64,000 nt of DNA. Source: Pipra filicauda. Taxonomy: Eukaryota; Chordata; Aves; Passeriformes; Pipridae. Every line of letters begins with the position of its first letter. Positions within the stretch are counted from its first letter, which is position 1. Below the pieces are notes generated by a model, which had not been told where the DNA came from, did not search any database, and saw only the letters and a program-made list of their open reading frames with translations. Where the stretch lies: NCBI RefSeq assembly GCF_003945595.2, contig NW_024104330.1:1542366-1606365 (forward strand). The letters are read 5' to 3'. Position numbers and translations under genes: made by a program. Shown here piece after piece: positions 49,517 to 61,356 of this stretch.

Positions 49517-52500
49517 GCAAACGCAGGGCATGCTGCCACCATCGAACCCACAATGAAGAAGCTGGTACTGACCCTGCCCTGTGCCTGTCAGGCTGGGCTG
49601 CTCTACACTGTGCAATGCAGCACAAGGGCTCTATAACTTCAGAGAGGAGAAAGCACCAGCCCTAACTTCCCACAGGTGTTTTTCTCTAGCTGTTCGTGCC
49701 AGCGGTGTCCCTTGCTTTATTTCTCATCAAAATGGAAGCCCTCAGTTTGCAGAGTCCAGGCAGTTTAGCCAGGTCTCTCTGCTGCACCTGTACCCAATCA
49801 GTCCCTCACAAAGGGGGACAAAGCAGCACAAAGTGTTGTGGTCCCCTCCACATGGATAGGAGGAGCTTGCCCAGCTTCCAGAGATGGAGGTGACATGAGG
49901 TTGGAGGTGAATTGTCCCCTGCTCTGCCCACTGAACCAAGCTTCAAACTTTGCACCTTTAGAGCTCCACCAGCTTGTCATTTCAACATCAGCCCTCTTTT
50001 GGGTAGCCAAACTCCATGGAAATTGATTTCCTGAAGTCGGAGAACATCCTTGTTAAGGAATTCAATATAAACCTATTCAACAGAAACAGGAACTGGTGGC
50101 CCAATGTTGGAAAGGCCCACACCACTGTCTACATGCAACACCATCAAAATCCACCTGCAAACAGACCCACTGTCCCATTTTCCTGGCATGGAAAGACAGA
50201 CACCAGGCTGTCCCGGTTGCACACAGAGGTGTTCGCAGAGCCCAGCTACAGCCCAGCTGTACCTCTGTGTGCCCTTGCTTTGGCACCTATCACACAGGCT
50301 CTTGGCCAGTCTTGGCTATGCTACCAAAGCATGAGTAGGAAACGTTTGTGAAAGCCTGTCCCACTAAAGCAAAGCCAAACCTTACCTGAAATATGAAATA
50401 AGAAAGGATTTTCAGGAATTAAATATCAATAGCCCAAGGAGCAGAGAGCTTACAATATATAGATCATACTGGTATTTATTTGCTTTTCTCTCTACAGAAG
50501 GATTTCCACAAGAAGAATAACTTCACTTAGGTGTTCTACAGCCCACTTCATTCTAATGTCATTGAACACGTTTTTGATTAGCTGATTTAAGTAATTCTTA
50601 CTAAATGTTGCTCGGTTGCAAGGAATCAAAAGGTAAGCATCTCAAATATCACCTGCTGTGCCTCATCAGGTGTGATAATAGCACCGATTAAGTGAAGAGC
50701 CTTCAGTGCATAGAAATCACAGCACTGCGCATGTGAAATCAAGATACATGAATATCCCTGAGCACTTGGGTGTTGGAGTGAGTTCAGCTCCAGACTTGTC
50801 CTGAATACAGAGTGAAGCTGTTTCAGCATCTTAGAGAAGAAATATCCTAGTCTGTAGCTCTTGGGCTTTCATCAGAAGTACTGAGGCTTTAAACTTCTGG
50901 AGACTTATGGTAGATCCCATTCATTTCATGAGCTAGAACAATCTAGTTACTTCTGAAAGAGAAATCCACTGTTGTTTCACTCCGGCTCTTCTTAATTAAA
51001 TTTAAAGTATTTCAGACAATACTTAGATTTATCCTGTGTGAGATACAAGAGTGAGCTCAATTTTTCTCCCTAGGATGCTGGGATAAATCTTATGCGACAC
51101 CATGAAGCCAAACAACTCTTCAGCACAAATCAAGTACCTTTATGTTATGGCTTGTTACAGTAAATTTTCAACCAATTAAAGAGGTTTTTCATTAATCTTT
51201 TTTTTTTTGCTACAAATGGCTTTTTTACTAGAAAATTCTCAGCTAAACAGAATTCTTCTAAATATACTTCTTTTTTTTTTCCATGGGAAAAAAAAAGACA
51301 GCAATTATTCCTTATTATCTCTAATCCTTGGGGACCTTTACCTTTCCACTTCTTCAGTCCTCATCAGATTCATCAATGTGTATTTAAGAAGTTCAAAGTA
51401 TAAAGCTTTCAGTGTGCAAGTACCATATAATGCAATTCTTATCCGAGATGTGCTCATAATTCAGTAAATTGAACTTTGCAGCTACTTCCCTGGGAAGCTC
51501 TTCATAAAGATACTCAGCTAATGGCCATTTCAGAAAACATTATGCCATCGGCTGCTGAGGAGCAGCCATGGAAAATCCACAGAAAAGGATGCTGGTTTGA
51601 CTCTCCAGATGATAGATCCCACTTTTAAAGACAGTGAAACAAACAGAGCAATAGGCTTTTTTTTCTCTTTTTTCTTTTTTTTTCTGAGAAAGCTGAAAAA
51701 CCCTTCAACATTAGAGCTGAGAAAGTCTTTACTCTGTAATATTTGCCTCATCTTCCTGCTTTCTTCACAAACAAGAAAACGGCCAGGTGCTGTTGGCAGC
51801 CTTACAGCAGTGAGATGTTCCTTCCAAAAGTGCAGCACCTGCACTAGAGAGCTGCTTCATGCTGGTACCATCAGCTCATCAATGGAGGGGAGCGGAAAAT
51901 GACAATAGCACAAGATTTGAGGGTTCTCATTTGCCATAGTACCCTCAAGTGAGCCCCAGCCATGACTGAGGGCAGGGGGGTGGGAAACTGGGGGAGCTGG
52001 GAACACATTCAATACGTGGAAGCCAATATTAAGGTGCCAACAGTAGTGCAGAGCAAATCTCCAGCACTCAATGGCAGCATTTCCCAGCGGGGAGCAGAGA
52101 TGAGGATGTGACAGGAGGAACTGTCCCAACCGGTCTGGATGGGAATGGTTATGCAGGAGCTTTTCCTGCTCCATCTGGGCTGGTCAGGACTGGCAGCTCA
52201 GAGATGGAAACCCTCCAAAGCCATATCTGTCTCCAAAGCTGTTTGTGTCTCCTGTGGTGCGAGGTAGTTCTCGAACGGGGGTAGCTGTTGGCCTTGGGTG
52301 CACCTGGGGTAAAGGCTGCCCCTGGGGCTGGGAACAGCTGGGAAGAGGGCTGAAAGCAGAAGTAAGGTGGGAGACAGCACAGCACACACGGGGCTGCCGC
52401 AGGGTCGGGGAGCCGCAATACAAAATAATGAGTGTGGTTTGTTTACTTTTAGCTTCGCTAGCACTGCAGGACTGAGCTGTTTCATTAAGACGCGGCCTGA

Positions 52501-55500
52501 TCTGCTTTTCCTTTCTGCCTCCCAGACTCAAGGAGAAGAATATGCAATTACAAAGTTCACTCATGTAGAGCCCTTCAATTACTGGGTAGCTCTGTTATGG
52601 CTTTTCTAAACATTACAAGACTCGTGCAATAGGACATGACATCTGAAGTAATTCATTTTTCATCTACCGATTAGCAGAAATTAAAATGGTTCTCAGAACA
52701 TCCCAATTTATGTGAGATCAAGTTCCTTATTACTACACATTGTCTTAGTAGTGAAGGCATTTCTTTTTAATGTCTCAGGCAACCCTGCAAGCAGAGATAC
52801 TGAGCAAAAATACATGAAGGAGGCAGCAGAAAGGAGAATAGAGGCCCACAGTGACCATGGGGAGGTGGAGCTTCAGAGCCTTGCCTTCCAATCCTGCCAT
52901 AAGGTCATTTAAATATTTGGCAAAAAGTCAAAATGCTTGCTGGCAAAACGTGCACTGGAGGCAGAGGCACCTCCATTGGAAATGATGCAGCGACAGAGTG
53001 AGGCTGAACTGCCTTTACTGGCAGTGAGCTAAAAACCAGACATAACTATAAAGTGTTTCTTCAGGAGGTGCCTGCCAGCGGCAGCAGAGCAGCTGCCTGC
53101 AGGATGCACTCATGCAGAGATGATGGATGCTGCTCTGGACCCCAACATGCCAAACTGCCAGTAACAACTCTCCAATGGGATCTAGGGAAGTACTCACGGG
53201 GCTGGGGTGGGGAGTGCCTGCAAGGCTGGCAGCTCAAGGTCACCCTGGGGGAAGTCAGGGGGCTGTGAGACAGAAGAGCAAGTGGCAGCATGGAGCAGCC
53301 AGAGCAAGTGATGGGATTAAGAGAGAGGATAAAAGCAGGGGGTCTCACACCACTTGGCCGTGACAAGAGTGGTCACAAACCCTTTCGCTTGCATTTGATT
53401 TTCAAGGCATCCCAGGTGCTGGGAAAGCAGGTGAAGTCCCCTGGGGAAAGGCTGGGATTAGGAGGTGGGTGGGCATGCTCTTGCTGACTCTCAGCACCAT
53501 CTTCCCCGTGACTGCAGTAGCATGGTCCAGAGCTCATGAACTCATAGGCTCACTTAGCTGAAGAGCAGCAAAAATAAACCGTGGGAAAAGAGAACAGGCA
53601 GCTTAATCCCCAAATCCCTTTGCCTCGCGTGACAACTTTCCAGTCAAGAGCAGCTCAATAGGATAGAGCTGAAGGTACCAGTGGCATTGGCCACACTGCC
53701 CCCAGGGGAAGCTGCACAACATTAATTACATTTTTTCAATGCTGCCCTGGCCAAAGGCCTCCTGTATGCAAAGTTGCATGAATCCATACACCTCCTGGTG
53801 AAAAGCCTTGTTGTGTTTTCCTACTGCGGATGGGGAATCCAGCTTTCCCTTTCCCAGACAGACTATGAAACAGAGAAGGTCGATATAAATGTAAGAATTG
53901 CCGTAACATCAGTCAAGTGGGCTATAGAGGCCATTTTCTTTTTTTTTCAGTCTTCCTTTTGCACAAGGAGAAGATCAGGTTTATTGTGTGCATAAAAGTG
54001 AAATACGCTCACAGAGATGTGTATATATAAACAGTGCCAAGGCTTTGAGGTTTCAGCACTGTCAGTATAAAGATATTAAGCATTACACAGGATGATTTAT
54101 TATCTGACTCTACAATAACCTTTTGAAGATATACTGATTGGCAATTTACATATTAACAAATACATCAACACTGAGGCAATGTCAGATGCTATGCACGGCT
54201 GTGTTCCACTCCGGAGGTGGCTGAATTTCAAACAGTGGCCAAATAATTTGTATCCCTCAGCACGAAAGATGCCCTATTGAAATATAAATTATTACCTCTC
54301 TGTTGTTGGTCTTTATTGTGCTTTGTCAAATTGGTTCTCCTGCTCACTACACATGGGATTTGCTGTATCAGATACAGAACCTGTTTCTGCCATGCAAGGT
54401 TCCTCTTACCACACCTTGATTAGTTTAATTCAGTGAACTATGTCCAGTCAGACTGGGCTGTTGCAAGTCTTCCAGCATCCTCCTGTAGCTAGAGGGTAGG
54501 CCGTCTTCTGGCAACACATATCCTCTGTAGCAACTTACAGTTCCCTCAGCAAGTTGTGCTTTCGCAGAGGAAGGGCCGAGTACCTGTTGCTGAGCTCCAG
54601 CAAAGGAGGTTTTATTGTCTTTCTAACCTGCATTCAGCTTTTAGGATGGGATTGTCCTTTGCATCCACCCAGCTGCTCTACTCCATTTCCTGGTGCACCA
54701 AGCTAGGAAAAACATGAAAATGCCCAGACTGTTTCCCTGACAGTGACCTGCTGTATTCTGGCAGGATTAGTTACTCCTTCGCTGCTGTTCACGCTGCAAG
54801 CAGCTCAGATGGAAGAGGGTCACTGAAGAGAGAAGAGGAAAGAGGGCTGCTGTTCTCGTTGCTTTGCCCTGGGTGTCACGGGTAGAAAGGAGACAGGGTT
54901 GGAAGTCCCAAGAGCTGAGTTCTTTTAGTGCAACACTCCTGGGCTTTGTTATGCCAGAAAGATTTTAAGAGGTTTTTGAAAGCTCCTGGTTTTTTTTTCC
55001 TTGCCTTTGCAAAACTGGGGTTGGTAGAGACAAGCACAGAAATTATCACTATCCACACACGTGTGTTACCTGGAAGAAGTCCCACTAACTGTGTAATCAG
55101 CTACTCATCTGCTCTTTGGTGTCAAACGCTGAGAAGTTGTGTCTGCAGAGCTGAAGTCATTCAAGCAAGACTAAAGAAACTCATTATCCAGCTATCACCC
55201 CTCACAGCGACGCTCCAGGAATGGGAAATACCTGCAGCAGCCGCAGACGCTCCTCCTGGGCTGCAGCGTGATGGGAAGCACAACCATCTGGGATTGGCAG
55301 GGGCAGAATGCGCCTTGCCCCCAGCTCTCCCCCTTACAGCTCTGCTGACGACACACTGTTGGATTTGGGGCAATATCCAGTTTGAGATCCTTGCTCTGTG
55401 TATCAGGGTAATGACTCTTATCCACCACACATGGACAGCTGTAGACTTCATTAGTCTGCATGTGTCAAGGGCTTAAACTTCTTGAAAAAAATAAGACTGT

Positions 55501-58500
55501 TGAAGAGAAAATGATTAAATGTGGCTTTCCACCTGCCTGCATGGACATTGACCTTCACTGGTGTGCCTTTGCTGCTCTGACAGTCAGAACATGTCCCAGC
55601 CTTGAACACTGGGGCAGCCCACGTCTGCTCTGGAGGAAGGCCCCATCCCTTGCAGCAGTCCCATTCACTTGCAGGGGTGTTTAAGTGGAAGGTGTCCTTC
55701 AGAAGAACCCTGCCAGTGTTCTGTGAGCCTTTGAGGAAAAAAGGAATTATCTTATTACTGCACATTCACCTAGTCGGGGGCTTCTCTTTTTCAGTATGTG
55801 TACACACAAACTCTCAGTCTGACTTCTGTGTTCTGGATAAAAGGAATGTGCAGTGGCTGATGATTTGTCATAACTTCGTTTCCAAAACAAGTACTACCAA
55901 CTACCATGAAACCCCTGTGAAGTGCCAGGGCTCAGCAGTCCCTCACTGCAGGGATAGCAGAGCAGGGTCGAGGTACCCTGGTAGAGATACACAGCTCTTG
56001 CCCAAGCTGCATCTGCCTTCATCTCTTGTATCCACACATTTCCACAGGCAGTAAACAACTTCGAGATTTTTTTTTTTGAGAGGCAGCAAGTATGAAATGA
56101 AACCAGTGGTGTCTGCCGGCAAGGGTACTTCAGTCACCCTGAGAAACTGAAGGACTTCTGACAGCCCCAGGGCCTGTGGGGTGGAAACACTCCTTCTGTG
56201 TCCTCCAGATCCTCTCCTTGTGCTTGGCCACATCCCTGGGCTCTGGTAGCAGCCAGGGAAGCTGAGCGAGATCTCTCGGTGGGACCTGCGTCCTGGGCTT
56301 CACTGTTCAGTATCTCCAGCAATTTTGTCCTCCTGCTGCTGGGAGGAGAGCAATATTTTTTTTTAATTTTTAATGTAATTTCTTTAATTTCTTTGGAGAT
56401 ACCAGAGATGAAAGTCTGCCTAGTAACAGCACTGATGAGCACAAGCACACAGGGGGGCAGGTCTTGAAATATGCTCTGCTGCACTGCCACGTGTTTCAGG
56501 GCTGGCTGTATTACAAACCAAAAGCAGGGTGACTAGGTCCCTCCTGACCAGCTTTTCTGGTTAAATTCATTGCTTAATAGGAAAAAAATAATAATCCAAG
56601 CCTACAAGTATTAGATCTGCCTATCGTTACAGAGGGGAGCCTCCCTCCTTACCTGATTAGATCTCAAGGAAACAGGGACACAAGTTGAGTGAGCGATTCC
56701 CCAAGGTGAGCTGGAAACACGGGAATCTTTGTCACCACGGGAAGGGTTTTATTTGCACAGCCTGCAGGTAACCTGGGCAGGTGAAGGCAAAGCTCAGTGC
56801 TTGGGCTGGAGCACAGGAAAGGAAAGGCAGAGGGGAAGCAGTCACCTCGGCGTAATGTGATGAAAGGAAGCGAGGTGTGAAACTGCAAAGGAAACAGAGA
56901 TGCGGGAGCTGCACTGCGAAGAGTAAACACGGGCTGGCAGCAGCACAGAGCCCTGCCCGCGCTGCCAGCACACTGCCTGCGGTCGATACCGGCCGGCTGT
57001 GCAGAAAGAGCCAGGCAGCAGCCTGGGGAGATTTGTTATTGGGTTTTCCCTATGAGGCAGGGATAAACTGCTGCTAGGACCGAATGTGTTAAAGTCATGC
57101 CATCTCGAGACCGCCGGCAGATCCAGTCCTGCCTTAACCTGGGTGATGCTTTGGTTATCTGCCTCGGGCCTTAGGATTTTGGGCAGACAGACCTCAGGGG
57201 CTGATTACCTGCTCATCATCCCAAGGCATAAGCCCTTCAGAGCACAGCTGTCTCAGGCTTTCGCTGTTCCCAGCTTTGTACAGACCCTTACACATTGTTT
57301 TCCAGAAGCAAACCCAGCACTTCCCCTGCCTTAACTATGAAGCAAGCTCAGACACGCACAGGCAGTCACTCAAACGTGCCTGCCTCTGCCAGAACCTTCC
57401 CTTTCCTCCCTCTCTGCTCTTTACAACGCCTCTACATGCATGAATTTCTCCTCTTTCATTCCAGACTGTCAGGAGGAGATGGCAACAGAGAGCTGCTTAC
57501 CCTATGTGATGTCCACCTGCACGGTTGTCTCAGGAGGAAGATCATGTAGTACAGCTGTGAAAGGTGATGGGGCAATACCTTGGGACAGACACAGAGATTG
57601 AGGGCTTACAAGGGAAACAGCATTATCCATCATCAGTGTGGGTGTACTCAGGCTTTTTACACACTGATATTTGGTTATGGAGATTTGTCACACATAGAAA
57701 AGCTTCTCTGTCCCCACCAGGCAGCACAAGAAGGATCCTAAAGTGCCCTAGAACACAGAACAGTCCTATTACAGTTTTTAAGTATTAATATTGAATTAAA
57801 ACTAAAAGCATCCTGGCTAAAGTAGAAAATATTTCCAGGAGCCTAACTTCCAAAAATACAGTTTGGACTTCACCAGCTCAGACCTCTTCCACAAGGACCC
57901 CACACCATCTTTGCAGCCTACTTGCAGATGCTGCAGCACTCCACCTCTCCAAAGGGTGTCCCAGGAGGACTTCTGCCCAAACCTTCTCTTTACCTTTGTT
58001 ATTAAAGACACCTGTGGAAAGCCATTGGGTTCATTTCCACACTCTTTGAGAGTGGAAAGTGAGCCTGGTTTGGACGAGACAGCAGGACCTCAGGCTACCT
58101 GATCAGGATCCTCCAATCTTAGGATCCCCAGGAGTGAAGTCTCCACAGCTTGAATTGTCTCTCAGAGCAGCTGTGAGGAGGTACTTTCTAAGCCTCTGTT
58201 AAAGCAGAGAGCTGGCTGGACTCGGGCTGCTTTTGCTGGCTCTCTGGTGCTGCTGCTGGTATTTGGGTGGCTGTGTTTATGATCAGCTCTGTTGAAATGC
58301 TACCTGGGAATTCCTGAAGTCTTTGGTGAGGCCAGAAAAGATGGAGATTTATAGAAGGGAACCTTTCCTTGAAAGCCATGTGGAAGGAGGCTGAGCTCCC
58401 TTTTAGGCAGCAGTGTTATGGCCTTGGTTTGGCTTTAGTGGGTTGTGGTATGTTACTCTGAGCCATGCAAGATTGGTTTACCTGGTACAGTGACAATGTT

Positions 58501-61340
58501 AGGCTGACTTCCCTCCTAGGGGGAGTTAGGTCACCAGTCTTGTTGGTTCATGGAGGGCAGGTACCACAGATTTTTCTCAGCCTCCCTTTTCCTGTCTCCT
58601 CTGCTTGTCTCTTAGTGGGCACGCAGTGCCTGCATGTGCTCTGAGCTCGTTCTCAGCCACGTATTTTAAGTATTTAATAACAAAATGCAAACTAATTTTA
58701 TTCCTAGAACACAGCTATTGTCACGGGGAAGAAAAAAAGTCCTCTGGCAGCCTGTGATGACCAGAAAACACCTAAAATCACTTCTCATCAAGGAATCTAC
58801 CCCTGCCCCAGGCTGAGCAGCCCCACAGGACACCTTGAAGACCTAGGGGACAGATTTGTTGGTCCTGGTCCACAATGAATCCAGGTGCAAATGGAACTAT
58901 GAGCTCTGAACTGAGCTGACTGGGATTCCTCCTACATCCACCTTTACTCTGGATGCTTCTCAGGTAGAGAATTTCTCAAGAGCAGATTAATGGCTGAATG
59001 TGAGCAGGCAGCTGGCATGAGCTTTCTAACTTGATGCTAAACACACTTCATCTTTAACCATCTGTGATTCAAAAGCCCCTCACAGTACTCCAGTCCACAA
59101 AGGAGACTTTCAGCTCTGCACAGAGCAGGACTAGAAAATGAGACTGCCATGGATGTAAAAGTTGTAGATTGTGTGTAGTATACTCACCCTTGCTGGATTT
59201 TAGGCTCCAGACTGGTCTCCTCTATCATGAACCTGAATAGAGACCCTCAGTCAATGGGAAGAAAACATTTTTCACCAAAGATCTGATCTAGTTCTGATGT
59301 TTTTTTCTCTTCTCTGATCCTTGAGAGTTTGATATGATCTTGAGGCTAAAAATCAGTTTTCTGTCCATGAACTCACTGTTTCTCTCATGTTTAAGGACCA
59401 CAATGATGGCTTTGCTCACCTCTGGTTACAGTTGGTGCTCAGCATTCTTCTCTCTCTCAATTTGGGGCTTGCATCATTTCCCTCCACTTACACTACACTA
59501 CCTCCCAGGGCTGCCCATCCTCACCTTTTTCTGTATAACCAGATTAAGCCAGAGCCTCTGTATCTGGCCTGTGCTTGCCATAGTCTTTTTCTGTGGTTCA
59601 GGATAGTTTTTCACCCGTATCAGCTCAGCTGATGAAAGCCATTACCTCCCACTGCAAACCTTGCTGTGGATTATGGGACTGCATTTACCCTGCCCTATCT
59701 CCAGGCTCACAGAAACAAGCCACTGCAACCCAGCAGCCTTTCAGGTAGGCATTTACTTATTTCTCTAATTTTGCTGTAATTCTGTTGTTTTGTGAGTTGT
59801 GAAGTGGGTGTTGGCAGCACTGACACTGCAACCTGCATTACTGCGAACCTGCGACAAGGCATCACTCACCTACGAACTGTTGTCTCAGGTTCTCTGCAAA
59901 TGCAGGCAACAGTCTCTGGGCCACCATAATCCATCTTTAACAATCATTTTTGCAAGTGTGACAGGATAAGGCATTGTGAAACTGAAGACTGAGACTCTTG
60001 GGAACAATTATGAAACACGTACCTCAAAGACCCTCATTTTCTTCTTGCAATTTTGTGTTTTCATTTACACTACAAGAAAACTACTGTAGCCTGTGTTATC
60101 TGAGAGACGAGCACTGGCAGCAGCAGGCTGGAGATGCTGTTGAGTTCTTTGGGATGCTTTTCCTCAGGGCAAAGACTATTTTTTTTCTCTACTCTACTGA
60201 ATGGCTCATTAGACCCTATTTAGGTGGAAACAGTACTTATTTCACTTGGGAGATACTCAGAGCTATATGCCAGACAAGCACTATCTACCTGGAAGTATTC
60301 TGAAGGATGCTCTTCTGCAATACTACAGTAATTGTAAAAATATCACCCAGGTGTATTAGCAAACTGGGAGCTTAGAGTGATAATGTTAAATGAGCAGTAA
60401 GTTGTTTGCTAATTTGAGGTTTATTTGCTTCCTCACATGTGTGTGTGTGGGTTTGGAGCTGGTTACTTTCAGTGATCATGGCTGGTTTGAAGATTGCTTG
60501 TCCTGATTCAGATTTGCAAAACCCAGTGGGGGTTTAGCACAGGGGAATATCCATGCTAGAATCAGCAAAAACATTGGAGAGGCACATGGTTTTATGAAAG
60601 CCAGGTCAGGGAGTGAGAGTGATTATTTAGTAAAGAGAAGCAATCGGAGAAAGTGACCAAAAATCCCCCATGTGGCAAGGATCCACCTTAGCCTGGATGA
60701 TGCTCTTCTGTTCTGGGGAGGGTTTTCCCCTCACACTGATTCTGGCTGTCAGGCATTGTGACTTGGAATGCTTCTGTTTCTGTGTGTGCCTTTTCTGGGT
60801 TGCTTCTGTATTAGGAATAACACACCTTTCATCCTTTTAGTCAGAGGAGAAAAAAAAAAAAGCTTAAATGCATTCAAGGCAGGCTCTCCCAGAAAGAGAG
60901 CATGGTTGGGTTTGATTTTAAAGGAAGGAGCTTTTGGTGCTAAAATTTTGTTGCCTTGCACAGTGGCTTGACAATATCTTCTTAGAGAGAGTAGATCATT
61001 GCAGGCAGATCTGGGCTGTGGGGAGAGGCCCTTGTCCTGGTGTCCAGCCATGTCTTCCCTTCTAACTGAAGTAAGTTCCTTTACATTAGGAAACCGAAGC
61101 CTGCTTTGAGCAGAAGGATAAGATTGAAGAGATCACTTCAGCAGTCAGCTCCAGCCTCCTGTTATTGCATGTCATAAATTTGCTCTCAAATGCGCTCTGC
61201 TTCATTATAAAATCAGTTCAGTTTAATGACCCAGCTCCTCCAATAGCTCCCTACTTGGTCAGTTAGAAACTTGCTGGCGATTTTCACTGTAAATTCATTC
61301 AAGCTCTATTTATAGTAAATATTCCTGTTGCAGAATAATT

Positions 61341-61356
61341 GGGGGGGGGGGGGGGG
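61341..61356 (+). repeat. G16 homopolymer
   Basis: Sixteen consecutive G followed by TGG, in intron 1; C16 in the MARCHF4 transcript. The length may be imprecise because such runs are hard to sequence. Confidence 0.9.

Noticed and set aside
54928..55476. 182-codon plus-strand open frame in intron 1
   Set aside because: Antisense to MARCHF4, no recognisable domain, no splice partners and overlapping open frames on the other strand; chance is the simplest explanation.
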